From the NCBI RefSeq assembly GCF_900182615.1, contig NZ_FXTE01000017.1, positions 1 through 64,000 on the forward strand: a stretch of 64,000 bases of DNA. The letters are read 5' to 3'. Positions 36,336-44,932 of the stretch are shown here, one piece after another. A program made the translations under genes and the position numbers. Positions within the stretch are counted from its first letter, which is position 1. Every line of letters starts with the position of its first letter. The notes under the pieces are model-generated. The model searched no databases. It saw nothing but the letters and a program-made list of their open reading frames with translations, and had not been told where the DNA came from. This stretch comes from Ruegeria faecimaris. GTDB taxonomy: Bacteria > Pseudomonadota > Alphaproteobacteria > Rhodobacterales > Rhodobacteraceae.

Positions 36336-37538
36336 CTATACGCGTTCAAGAATAAGCGCTGCGCCCTGACCGACGCCGACACACATGGTGCACAGCGCGT
36401 ATCGCCCGCCCGTGCGCCGCAACTGATAGGCCGCGGTCATAACCAACCTTGCGCCGGACATGCCCAACGGGTGGCCAATGGCAATCGCGCCCCCATTCGG
36501 GTTCACCTGTGGCGCGTCGTCTGGCAGGCCCAGTTCGCGCAGTGTCGCCAGACCCTGTGACGCGAAGGCCTCATTCAACTCTATCACGTCCATTTGCTCG
36601 ATGCTCAGCCCGGCGCGGGCCAAAATTTTGCGGCTAGCCGGAACCGGGCCAATGCCCATGACACGCGGCTCAACCCCGGCGACAGACATGCCCACGACCC
36701 GGGCGATCGGGGTCAGGCCGTTCTTTGACGCTGCCGCCTCATTGGCCATCAAAATGGCCGCAGCGCCGTCATTGACGCCCGAGGCGTTGCCAGCGGTCAC
36801 CGTCTTATCCGGCCCGTTGACACCTTTGAGACCGGACAGCTTGTCCACGGTCACATCCGGGCGCGGATGTTCATCCGTATCGACAATGATCGGATCGCCC
36901 TTGCGTTGCGGGATCGTGACCGGGGTGATTTCATCCCGGAACAGACCTGCCTCGTGCGCGGTGGCCCATCGGGCCTGACTGCGCGCCGCAAAAGCATCTT
37001 GGTCATCGCGGCTGATACCAAAGTCTTCGGCCACATTGTCGGCCGTTTGCGGCATCGAGTCGATGCCATAGGCCTGTTTCATCTTCGGGTTCACAAAGCG
37101 CCAGCCGATCGTCGTATCATAGACCGCATTGCTGCGGGTAAAGGCCGAGGTCGCCTTGGGCATCACAAAGGGCGCCCGCGACATGCTTTCGACGCCGCCG
37201 GCCACAGCCAGATCATAATCGCCCGCCTTGATGCCCCGCGCCGCCATTCCAACCGCATCCATTCCACTGGCGCACAATCGGTTCACTGTTGTTCCGGGCA
37301 CATCAACCGGCAATCCAGCCAACAAGGCCGCCATCCGCGCCACATTGCGGTTGCTTTCACCCGCCTGATTTGCATCGCCATAGATCACATCATCAACGCT
37401 GGCCCAATCAACCTGCGGGTTGCGCTCTTTCAGGGCGGCCAATGGAATCGCGGCCAGATCATCTGTCCTGACTGACGACAAAGCCCCCCCATATCGCCCA
37501 ATCGGAGTGCGCGTCGCGTCGCAAATGAATGCGTCCAT
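36336..37538 (-). CDS. 3-oxoadipyl-CoA thiolase
   Basis: 400 residues, a complete thiolase. The acyl-accepting cysteine is in VNRLCASGMDAVG (about residue 90), the catalytic His and Cys are in GGAIAIGHPLGMSGARL and LCTMCVGVGQG. The N-terminus MDAFICDATRTPIGRYGG and the nearby paa genes identify the PaaJ/PcaF type, which cleaves 3-oxoadipyl-CoA to succinyl-CoA and acetyl-CoA. AGGAG precedes the start; ATG 37538 is preferred over the GTG directly before it. First gene of the epoxidase operon. Confidence 0.93.
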   Translation of the reverse strand: MDAFICDATRTPIGRYGGALSSVRTDDLAAIPLAALKERNPQVDWASVDDVIYGDANQAGESNRNVARMAALLAGLPVDVPGTTVNRLCASGMDAVGMAARGIKAGDYDLAVAGGVESMSRAPFVMPKATSAFTRSNAVYDTTIGWRFVNPKMKQAYGIDSMPQTADNVAEDFGISRDDQDAFAARSQARWATAHEAGLFRDEITPVTIPQRKGDPIIVDTDEHPRPDVTVDKLSGLKGVNGPDKTVTAGNASGVNDGAAAILMANEAAASKNGLTPIARVVGMSVAGVEPRVMGIGPVPASRKILARAGLSIEQMDVIELNEAFASQGLATLRELGLPDDAPQVNPNGGAIAIGHPLGMSGARLVMTAAYQLRRTGGRYALCTMCVGVGQGAALILERV

Positions 37539-37572
37539 CACTTAATTCTCCTGTAGGTGCTGATCCGTATCA

Positions 37573-37592
37573 TTGACCGCATGGTCGGTTTT
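37573..37592. promoter_or_regulatory. Putative TetR (PaaR-like) operator before the thiolase-paaABCDE operon
   Basis: TTGACCGCATGGTCGGTTTT is an imperfect dyad: left half TTGACCGCAT, right half in reverse complement AAAACCGACC. It shares the ACC-G core and 20-bp spacing of the sites at 40695-40714 and 47011-47030. It lies 35 bases before the thiolase start. The binding regulator is inferred. Confidence 0.55.
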
Positions 37593-37622
37593 TAGGGCGT
37601 CCATCGATTCGAGGCAAGCTTT

Positions 37623-37663
37623 ATGTTACGAGTTCTTTTACTTTTTTAGTTTTTATGTAACAT
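37623..37663. promoter_or_regulatory. Inverted repeat upstream of the thiolase-paa operon
   Basis: ATGTTAC (37623-37629) and GTAACAT (37657-37663) form a perfect 7-bp inverted repeat separated by 27 bases of very AT-rich DNA. It lies between the end of paaX and the thiolase operon, some 50 bases upstream of the putative TetR operator. A PaaX or other activator/repressor site is possible; no consensus was checked. Confidence 0.35.
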
Positions 37664-37741
37664 TTAGCGCGAGAGAAACGCCTGCAATGATCGCCGAATG
37701 ACCAGCATCGGGCGGATCAGATAGGTGACGCTAAAGAAAAC

Positions 37742-38557
37742 CTAGCTGTCCAGCTCGGCTTCCAAGGATGTTAAATCCGGGCGCGGCAGTTTTTCCAACA
37801 ACTGAGATACAGCCGCCCGGCATGCAGGGCCTTTCCAGTCAGCGGGCAGAAACGCTGCAGGAAAGGCGGGATGGCGCAGAACAATACGGCGCCAATTATG
37901 CACGATCAGGACACGCAGAATGGCCGTCTTCATCGGGTCGCCCGCCCCCTCGGGCGGCATCTCTTGGCCGATGATCTGTGTCGATCTCAAGAACTGATCA
38001 TAGGCGGTTTTCAACGCCTCTGGCCCGCAGAGATCCCGAAGCCAGCCAGGAACAGAGATAGCGCTGCTTTCCACGCCCATCAGCTCTTCAAGACCCGCCG
38101 GAACCTGACCCGGAGCCATCGACGTTGCGGGATTGAGAGAGATGTAGTCCCCAGTCAGCATCAGGTCAGCCAATTCTTTGCGCGATGAGTCCGAATTGCT
38201 GGCGATAAGTACATGCCAGAGGCCGGGTTCCGGCGCTTCCTTGGCATAGATACGCGGTGCGGCGGTCACACTCTGATGACGGCCAAACGCGGTCAGGCGG
38301 TGAAAGCTGCTGCGCCCTTTGCGGGTGCTTTCAATCCAGCCATCCTTGCGCAGCCGATGCAGGGCAACACGCGTGGCTTCGGCCTTGATCCCGGCAAGGC
38401 TGGTCAGTGCGGTGATCACCGCACCACTTATCTGATCTGTTTCTTCCTGCGCCAGATCACCGAATATCGTCACCAGCACTGACCACACCCGTTGCGTACC
38501 CTCAGAGGTCAGATGGCTAACGCAGGTTTCAAACCAATCAGGGGCTGAATCTTTCAT
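37742..38557 (-). CDS. paaX: Phenylacetate operon repressor PaaX
   Basis: 271 residues with the PaaX layout: an N-terminal winged helix (about 25-85; TRVALHRLRKDGWIESTRKG), a central PaaX domain and a C-terminal domain containing VLIVHNWRRIVLRHPAFPAA. PaaX proteins repress paa genes and respond to phenylacetyl-CoA. It lies 49 bases after paaZ on the same strand. A TetR regulator (49622-50218) also belongs to this cluster, so regulation may be two-layered. Confidence 0.93.
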   Translation of the reverse strand: MKDSAPDWFETCVSHLTSEGTQRVWSVLVTIFGDLAQEETDQISGAVITALTSLAGIKAEATRVALHRLRKDGWIESTRKGRSSFHRLTAFGRHQSVTAAPRIYAKEAPEPGLWHVLIASNSDSSRKELADLMLTGDYISLNPATSMAPGQVPAGLEELMGVESSAISVPGWLRDLCGPEALKTAYDQFLRSTQIIGQEMPPEGAGDPMKTAILRVLIVHNWRRIVLRHPAFPAAFLPADWKGPACRAAVSQLLEKLPRPDLTSLEAELDS

Positions 38558-38606
38558 ACGGCAAGTATAATCGGGCCAGATCGAATTACCATCCGGCCCA
38601 AGAATC

Positions 38607-40637
38607 TTAGTAGGCCACCATGGTCAGCAGCTCATATTCGGCCACAGGCTCATCATCCTGTTGGGTCAGGGTGACATGCCAGCGCACCTCGCCATATTCA
38701 TCATTGCGGCGGGTTTTCTTTTTGACCGTCAGGCGCACCTTGATGCTGTCGCCTGCCTCTACCGGTTTCATAAAGCGCAGGTTATCGAGCCCAGTATTGG
38801 CCAGGACCGGCCCCTCGTTCGGTTCCACAAAAAGACCCGCCGCGAAAGACAGCAAAAGATATCCATGCGCGACCCGGCCCGGAAAGAACGGGTTACGCTC
38901 AGCTGCGGCCTGATCCATATGGGCATAGAAGGTGTCGCCGGTGAATTCGGCGAAATGTTCAATGTCTTCCATGGTCACGGTCCGCGGTGCGGTGTGGATC
39001 GTCTCACCAATGGCCAGATCGTGATAGCGGCGTGTAAATGGATGGGCTGGCGCACTGACCTCGGCTGCACCCGGCACCCATCTCTCGCCAATAGCTGTCA
39101 ATATGTCCGGCGATCCTTGAATCGCCGTACGTTGCATATAATGCATCACACCGCGCACACCGCCCATTTCCTCGCCACCGCCAGCACGGCCGGGACCGCC
39201 ATGGACCATATGCGGCAAAGGAGAGCCATGGCCTGTGGATTCTTTCATCGAGTCTCGGTTGTTGAAATAGAGCCGCCCATGATAGGCCCCTGCCCCCATA
39301 ACAAATTTGCGGGCAACATCAGCATCATGTGTGATGACTGAGGCCACCAGAGACCCCTGCCCTCGGTTCGCCAGCTCAATCGCGTGGTCGGCATCGCGAT
39401 AGCCCATGATTGTACTGACGGGACCAAAGGCTTCGGTATCATGCACACGTTGCGCGGCATCGGGATCGCTGCAATGGAACAGCATCGGTGGCAGAAAGGC
39501 GCCCTTATCTGCATCGGCCCCATCGACCACGAAGTCGTCCGGATTGCCAAAGACGCACTCGGCCTCGTGCCCAATAATCGCGGCCTTCTCCAAAACATCG
39601 CGCTTCTGACTGGCCGAGACCAGCGCACCCATTCGGGTGGTTTCCAGTTTCGGATCCCCAATGGTGGTCTTTGCCAAACGCGCGGACAGCGCCTCAATAA
39701 CGGCCTGCACATGCGGCTCGGGCGCGATGATCCTGCGGATGGCAGTGCATTTCTGACCCGCTTTGGTGGTCATCTCGCGCTGAACCTCTTTGACGAACAG
39801 ATCGAATTCGGGCGTTCCCGGCGCAGCATCAGGACCCAGGACCGAGCAGTTCAAGCTGTCCTGTTCCGCCACGAACCGGACCGAATTCTCCAGGATTACG
39901 GGGTTCGCGCGCAGCTTCAGCGCCGTATCCGCCGAGCCTGTAAAGCTGACCACATCCTGCATGGTCAGGCGATCGAGCATGTCGCCCAGCCCGCCTGACA
40001 CCAGTTGCAATGCACCGTTGGGCAATATGCCCGACTCGAGCATCAGCCGAACGCACAGCTCGGTCACATAGCAGGAATTTGTGGCCGGTTTGACGATAGC
40101 CGGAACCCCCGCCAGAAGAGTCGGAGCCAGCTTTTCCAGCATGCCCCAGACCGGAAAGTTGAAAGCGTTGATATGGATCGCAACACCTTTCAACGGGGTG
40201 CAGATATGTTGCCCCAGAAAGGTGCCATTGCGCGAAAGCTGCTCGACCTCGCCGTCGAGATAGACATGCCCGTCCGGCATCTCGCGCCGCCCTTTTGAGG
40301 CAAAGACGAACATCGTGCCAATACCGCCGTCAATGTCGATCAGATGATCCGCCTGGGTTGCGCCGGTATTGAAGGACAGATCGTACATCGCCTGCTTGTG
40401 CTTGCCCAGATGAACAGACAGCGCCTTGAGCATCTTGGCCCGCTGGTGAAACGTCATCTTGCGCAGCGCAGGACCACCAACATTGCGCGCATGATCCAGC
40501 ATTCCCTGAACGTCCAAGGCGTTGTTTCCGGCTGTTGCGATCACCTCTCCCGTCACCGCGCTTGCGATGTTGCGGGCACCTGCCCCCGGCGCAATCCACT
40601 CGCCCGCAGCAAAACTGGAAATCTGTTGGATCGTCAT
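38607..40637 (-). CDS. paaZ: Oxepin-CoA hydrolase / 3-oxo-5,6-dehydrosuberyl-CoA semialdehyde dehydrogenase
   Basis: 676 residues: an aldehyde dehydrogenase domain (about 1-520, catalytic Cys in [10 protein letters not shown], glycine motif [12 protein letters not shown]) fused to a MaoC-type hydratase (about 540-676, with [20 protein letters not shown] and [11 protein letters not shown]). Both domains look intact, so oxepin-CoA should be opened and oxidised in one enzyme and not released as the aldehyde that feeds tropone-type compounds. It has its own putative promoter and operator upstream. The P450 gene ends 106 bases upstream. Confidence 0.95.
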   Translation of the reverse strand: MTIQQISSFAAGEWIAPGAGARNIASAVTGEVIATAGNNALDVQGMLDHARNVGGPALRKMTFHQRAKMLKALSVHLGKHKQAMYDLSFNTGATQADHLIDIDGGIGTMFVFASKGRREMPDGHVYLDGEVEQLSRNGTFLGQHICTPLKGVAIHINAFNFPVWGMLEKLAPTLLAGVPAIVKPATNSCYVTELCVRLMLESGILPNGALQLVSGGLGDMLDRLTMQDVVSFTGSADTALKLRANPVILENSVRFVAEQDSLNCSVLGPDAAPGTPEFDLFVKEVQREMTTKAGQKCTAIRRIIAPEPHVQAVIEALSARLAKTTIGDPKLETTRMGALVSASQKRDVLEKAAIIGHEAECVFGNPDDFVVDGADADKGAFLPPMLFHCSDPDAAQRVHDTEAFGPVSTIMGYRDADHAIELANRGQGSLVASVITHDADVARKFVMGAGAYHGRLYFNNRDSMKESTGHGSPLPHMVHGGPGRAGGGEEMGGVRGVMHYMQRTAIQGSPDILTAIGERWVPGAAEVSAPAHPFTRRYHDLAIGETIHTAPRTVTMEDIEHFAEFTGDTFYAHMDQAAAERNPFFPGRVAHGYLLLSFAAGLFVEPNEGPVLANTGLDNLRFMKPVEAGDSIKVRLTVKKKTRRNDEYGEVRWHVTLTQQDDEPVAEYELLTMVAY

Positions 40638-40694
40638 AGGTTTCTCCTTACTCGCGGCAGGGCTAGCGCGCGGGGCATTTGCGATATCTTATTA

Positions 40695-40714
40695 TTAACC
40701 GTACGGTCGGTCAA
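40695..40714. promoter_or_regulatory. Putative TetR (PaaR-like) operator and promoter of paaZ
   Basis: TTAACCGTACGGTCGGTCAA is a dyad (halves TTAACCGTAC and TTGACCGACC) with a perfect ACCGTACGGT core, 57 bases before paaZ. On the minus strand it overlaps a promoter-like pair: TTGACC, 17 bases, TAAGAT. A bound repressor would cover the -35 element and spacer. Confidence 0.6.
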
Positions 40715-40743
40715 TAAATTTCAGAACAAGCAGCACGGCTAGT

Positions 40744-41931
40744 TCAAACCTGCGCGGGCAGGTAGGCGAACCCCCGAAACCGGATACGCCCCCCACGCTG
40801 AGCACTTTCCGTGATCTGGTAATCAGGGAACCGGTTCAAAAACCGGCTAACGGCAACCCGACCTTCCATCCGGGCCAAGGTCAAACCAACGCAAGTATGC
40901 GGCCCGCCCGCAAACGCGTGGTGCTTGTTGGGACGGCGATCCAACATCATGTCATCGGGGAAATCAAATTGTCGCGGATCGCGGTTGGCCGCGCCGATGC
41001 AAAGATGCAGATCGGTTCCTGCTGGAATGACATGTCCGTGAAATTCCACCTCTTCAGTGGTCAGGCGATTGCCGAACTGGTTCGGGCTTTCCAGACGCAG
41101 AAACTCGTCCACTGCGGTGGAAATCAGGTCTGGATTAACCAACAGCTCGGTCCGCTTATCCCTGTGGCGGTCCAACAGATCCAAAGCGTTGCCTATCAGG
41201 TTTGTCGTGGTCTCATGCCCGGCATTTAGAATGAAGATGCAGTTCTGGTACAGTTCAACTTCGGTCAGGCCACCCTCGGTGTCATCCTGTATCAACCGGG
41301 TCAAAACATCGGTCTCCGGGTTGCGCGGATCGGCCCTGCGGTCGTCGATGATATCGCGCAGAAAGGCTTTGAACTCGCGGACTGCGCGGTTGCCCCAATC
41401 TTCCTGCTCGGGCGTCAGCTGCGGTTCCAACGCCCCGAGAATGGCCAAGGACCACTCACGCAACGGCTCGCGCTCGGACCGAGGGATGCCCAGCAGGTTG
41501 CCGATGATCTCGATCGGGATCGCCCCGGCAAAATCCTCGATCAACTCAACTGTGCCCTTGGCCTGCATTTGATCCAACAGCGCGTCGACAAGTTCGATCA
41601 GACCCGGCTCCATCTGCGCCAAAGCGCGCGGGTTCATCGCGCCGACCATCACCTTGCGGACACGCGAGTGCAAGGGCGGATCATTGAACACAAGACTGGT
41701 GGTGTGATGTTCAAACAATGGGCTATCCACCCCGTATTTGGGGCCAAACACGGCCTTCTTGTCCGAAATGAATCGCGTTGTGTCCCGATAGATGATGTCC
41801 AGATCCTGATGTCGTGACAGGATCACCGACCCATCGGGTTGCAGGCAGACGGGCGTATCTTCACGCAGCGCCCTATAGGTAGGATAGGGATCATCGTGGA
41901 ACCCGTCAGGCAGCTTGGTCAGCGCAAACAT
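40744..41931 (-). CDS. Cytochrome P450
   Basis: 395 residues, the size of a soluble bacterial class I P450. The I-helix oxygen-binding motif is NAGHETTTN, the K-helix E-x-x-R is EFLRLESP, and the heme-thiolate loop FAGGPHTCVGLTLARMEG has the cysteine ligand. No ferredoxin or reductase gene is adjacent, so electrons must come from elsewhere. Its ATG overlaps the dctM stop by one base, which couples it to a TRAP transporter. Embedded between two paa genes, it probably hydroxylates an aromatic or cyclic acid imported by that transporter; substrate unknown. Confidence 0.92.
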   Translation of the reverse strand: MFALTKLPDGFHDDPYPTYRALREDTPVCLQPDGSVILSRHQDLDIIYRDTTRFISDKKAVFGPKYGVDSPLFEHHTTSLVFNDPPLHSRVRKVMVGAMNPRALAQMEPGLIELVDALLDQMQAKGTVELIEDFAGAIPIEIIGNLLGIPRSEREPLREWSLAILGALEPQLTPEQEDWGNRAVREFKAFLRDIIDDRRADPRNPETDVLTRLIQDDTEGGLTEVELYQNCIFILNAGHETTTNLIGNALDLLDRHRDKRTELLVNPDLISTAVDEFLRLESPNQFGNRLTTEEVEFHGHVIPAGTDLHLCIGAANRDPRQFDFPDDMMLDRRPNKHHAFAGGPHTCVGLTLARMEGRVAVSRFLNRFPDYQITESAQRGGRIRFRGFAYLPAQV

Positions 41932-43283
41932 CAGTGGCCCATCGCCCCCATCTGTTCCGGCAGAACCAGCACAAGCCAGGGCACCAGAACGATCAGGGCC
42001 AGCCGAAAGATATCTGCGATCCAGAACGGAGTTACCCCTCTGAAGATCGTCCCAGTCGACACATCCCCGACCACACCCTTCAGAATGAACACGTTCAGCC
42101 CCACGGGCGGGGTGATCAGGCTGATTTCGGTGACGACGACCACAACAATGCCGAACCAGATCGGGTCATATCCCAGCGATGTGACCAGAGGAAAAAAGAT
42201 CGGCACGGTCAGCAGTAGCATCGACAGGGATTCAAAAACACACCCCAAAATGATGTAGATGCCAAGGATCATCAGGATCACCACAAAGGGCGCAACGTCA
42301 TACGCTGTGACCATGGCGATCAGCGCTTCTGGCAAACCGGCGAGGTTGATGAAGTTCGAAAATATCTGCGCCCCGATCAGGACCGAGAACAGGGCCGCAG
42401 CGGTCGCGGTGGTTTCCTTCAAAACCTCGAATGTTGAACCCAGGCTAAGCCCGCCGCGCGACAAGGCAATCAAAAAGGCGCCCATGGCCCCCATCCCTGC
42501 CGCCTCGGTCGGGCTGAAGGTCAGGTTCAGCGGTTGAAAATCGAAGGCACCATAAAGCCCGCCAATGACCAGAAAGAACAGCAGCAACACGGCCCAGACC
42601 GAGCGCAAGGCCCTCAGGCGCTCGACCCAACCGTAGCGTTCGCCTGCCGGTCCCGCCTCTGGTTTGCGCCAGACGGTCCAGCGCACCGCGAGAAGATAAA
42701 AAAGAATGCCAAGCACACCGGGGATAATGCCCGCAACAAACAGTTTGCCAATCGAGGTTTCCGTCAGCAGGCCATAAATGACCAGGATCACCGAGGGCGG
42801 GATCAGGATGCCAAGCGTGCCACCCGCTGCAATCGACGCAGTCGAAAGCTCATCCGCATAACCATACCGGCGCATTTCCGGCATCGCGACCTTGGACATG
42901 GTGGCCGCTGTCGCCAGAGACGACCCGCAAATTGCCGAGAACCCGCCGCAGGCCGCGACAGTCGCCATGGCGATGCCGCCCCGGAAATGGCCGAGAAATG
43001 CATTGGATACCGCATAAAGCTCGCGCGCGAGCCCGCCTTTGTTCACGAACAGGCCCATCAGGATGAACAGAGGCACCACCGACAATCCGTAATCCTGTGC
43101 CGTATCGGTGATCTGGCGACCCACCATCGACATCGCCGCCTTCAAGCCGCGCTCCGAAAAGATGCTGCCGCCACGTTCGTAGGCGAACCCAAGCGTACCA
43201 ACCAGACCCATCGCGAAGACGATAGGCAGACGCACCAGTACAAGCACCAGAACAAGGGCAAAACCGATAAGTGCGGCGGTCAT
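41931..43283 (-). CDS. TRAP transporter large permease (DctM type), P450-linked
   Basis: 450 residues with about 12 predicted helices and DctM blocks such as AICGSSLATAATMSKVAMPEM and GTLGILIPPSVILVIYG (each a conserved TRAP-L loop). It overlaps dctQ by 4 bp and the P450 gene by one base. The paired dctP and dctQ lie directly upstream, making a complete transporter. Sequence details differ clearly from the other TRAP system at 24073-27099. Confidence 0.93.
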   Translation of the reverse strand: MTAALIGFALVLVLVLVRLPIVFAMGLVGTLGFAYERGGSIFSERGLKAAMSMVGRQITDTAQDYGLSVVPLFILMGLFVNKGGLARELYAVSNAFLGHFRGGIAMATVAACGGFSAICGSSLATAATMSKVAMPEMRRYGYADELSTASIAAGGTLGILIPPSVILVIYGLLTETSIGKLFVAGIIPGVLGILFYLLAVRWTVWRKPEAGPAGERYGWVERLRALRSVWAVLLLFFLVIGGLYGAFDFQPLNLTFSPTEAAGMGAMGAFLIALSRGGLSLGSTFEVLKETTATAAALFSVLIGAQIFSNFINLAGLPEALIAMVTAYDVAPFVVILMILGIYIILGCVFESLSMLLLTVPIFFPLVTSLGYDPIWFGIVVVVVTEISLITPPVGLNVFILKGVVGDVSTGTIFRGVTPFWIADIFRLALIVLVPWLVLVLPEQMGAMGH

Positions 43284-43786
43284 TGAGAGGTCTCCGACAA
43301 GGATTGGGGGGAGAAGATAGTAATCAGGCCCGTGACAATCATCGCCATGGCCGTGATCGCAGTGAACCCGGCGATGAACCAGCCGACATAGAATACCGGG
43401 ATCGACAGGTATTCAGTCACATCGCCATAGTCCCGTGCGCGCTCGGCAAGAATCCAGACGCGTTTGATCGGCCAGATGAGCATCACGCCCGACACAATAT
43501 ATACAACAGCGTCACGCGCTCGGCTCAGCCGCAAGCGGGAAAATACTCCGTCCGTCAGGTCGACGGCGATCTGACCCTTTCCGGCTGAGATCATCGGCAG
43601 AACCGAAAACACCATGATCGCCATGAGAATACGTGTCAGCTCAGTCGCTGCCTCAATCGGGGCGTTGAAGACAGACCGCACTATGACGTCAAAAAAGGTC
43701 ATCACCATCAGGATGAACAGCGCTATACAGGCCAGCAGCGTCGGAGCGATGCTGACGCGACGCGCAAAAGTCACGAGAGATTGCAT
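43280..43786 (-). CDS. TRAP transporter small permease (DctQ type), P450-linked
   Basis: 168 residues with four predicted membrane helices and a central DctQ block (VDLTDGVFSRLRLSRARDAV). It lies 57 bases after dctP, with a hairpin between, and overlaps dctM by 4 bp (ATGA junction). Confidence 0.9.
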   Translation of the reverse strand: MQSLVTFARRVSIAPTLLACIALFILMVMTFFDVIVRSVFNAPIEAATELTRILMAIMVFSVLPMISAGKGQIAVDLTDGVFSRLRLSRARDAVVYIVSGVMLIWPIKRVWILAERARDYGDVTEYLSIPVFYVGWFIAGFTAITAMAMIVTGLITIFSPQSLSETSQ

Positions 43787-43810
43787 GATTGGGTCCCGGC
43801 TGGTGAATAT

Positions 43811-43835
43811 GGCTGGCGAAGAGACCCCGCCAGCC
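43811..43835 (-). terminator. Intercistronic hairpin between dctP and dctQ (second TRAP system)
   Basis: GGCTGGCG (43811-43818) and CGCCAGCC (43828-43835) form an 8-bp perfect stem with a 9-base loop between dctP and dctQ. It matches the placement of hairpins after the binding-protein genes of the other transporters in this window. Confidence 0.6.
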
Positions 43836-43843
43836 GGACTGCG

Positions 43844-44863
43844 TTACTGGGCAGCCATTTCATTTACGATCATGTCATAGGCCGCCTGTGCGTCAACACC
43901 GGTGCCGTTGACCTCGTCAATCACCTTGGCGCGGACATCAACGGCGATCGCGTTGAACTTTTCCAGATCTTCCGCCGAGGCCGCGTTGATTGCGTTGCCC
44001 TCAGTGGCTTCGGTCGCCTCGCGGCCGATCCCGTCGATCTCGTCCCAGATCTTGCCGATTTCGCGGCTCAGCGGTTCACCGAACACATTCTCCTCCAGCG
44101 CCTGTTGCAGCTCAGGGGGCAGGTCGGCAAACGTTTCTTCGTTCATGATAAAGGCGAACGACCCGCGATACAGACCGCCCGGAACCTCGTAAACGTTCTG
44201 GGCAACCTCGGTCAGCTTAAAACCCTTGCGGGATTCAAACGGCATGACAACGCCATCGGCTGCTTTCGAAGCAAGGGTCTCATAGACTTTCGGTGCAGGC
44301 ACCTGGATGCCGGTCGCGCCAAGCGCTGTGCCGACGTCACCGCCAACCCCACCTGGGATACGGACCTTGAGGCCCGACACTTCATCCAGCGTGGTCACCG
44401 CGCTGCTGGAGTGCAGCTGCGCCGGACCATGCGTATGCAGGGCGATCACTTTCACGCCGCGATGCTCGTCCGCGGCCTTGAGATGTGCGTCATAGGTGCG
44501 CCAATAGGCGACCGATGCGGCCTCTGCCGAGCCTTCATATCCGGGCAGTTCTATCATCTTTGTGGTGACAAAGCGCCCCGGCTGGTAGCCGTGGAAAATG
44601 ATCGAGGCATCCGCCGCGCCATCCATGATCAGATCCATCTGTGCTGGTGGCGGCGCGATGCCCAACTTCAGTTCGGCGGTGACCTGACCGTCTGTGGCCT
44701 CTTCAACCATTTCCACGAATTTTGGCCACATCTTCGCGTTGATACCGTGGGTCGGCGGCGCCCAGCTGGATATGGTCAGCGTATAATCTGCGGCCAGCGC
44801 CACGGTGCCCGAAACGGCCAAGGCGGCTGAGGCCAATAGCGTGCTCAAACTGTTGAGTTTCAT
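43844..44863 (-). CDS. TRAP transporter substrate-binding protein (DctP type), P450-linked
   Basis: 339 residues with a Sec signal peptide (MKLNSLSTLLASAALAVSGT, cleavage near VALA-A) and a DctP domain; the carboxylate-binding arginine region is VSGLKVRIPGGVGGDVG. The start at 44863 is fixed by GGGAGGAGAC upstream. The FadB-like gene ends only 69 bases before it, so dctPQM-P450 may be read from the paa-type promoter at 47011-47030. The ligand is probably an aromatic or cyclic carboxylate, by context. Confidence 0.92.
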   Translation of the reverse strand: MKLNSLSTLLASAALAVSGTVALAADYTLTISSWAPPTHGINAKMWPKFVEMVEEATDGQVTAELKLGIAPPPAQMDLIMDGAADASIIFHGYQPGRFVTTKMIELPGYEGSAEAASVAYWRTYDAHLKAADEHRGVKVIALHTHGPAQLHSSSAVTTLDEVSGLKVRIPGGVGGDVGTALGATGIQVPAPKVYETLASKAADGVVMPFESRKGFKLTEVAQNVYEVPGGLYRGSFAFIMNEETFADLPPELQQALEENVFGEPLSREIGKIWDEIDGIGREATEATEGNAINAASAEDLEKFNAIAVDVRAKVIDEVNGTGVDAQAAYDMIVNEMAAQ

Positions 44864-44932
44864 GGTTTTGTCTCCTCCCTCTGAAACATACATTGAATCT
44901 GCGTTAATAGTCCGTTTTGTAACCATCAATAG

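Noticed and set aside
38607..40637. A PaaZ with an inactive hydratase that would divert carbon to tropone or tropodithietic acid, as in some roseobacters
   Set aside because: Both the dehydrogenase cysteine region and the MaoC hydratase motifs look intact, and no tda genes lie in the window.
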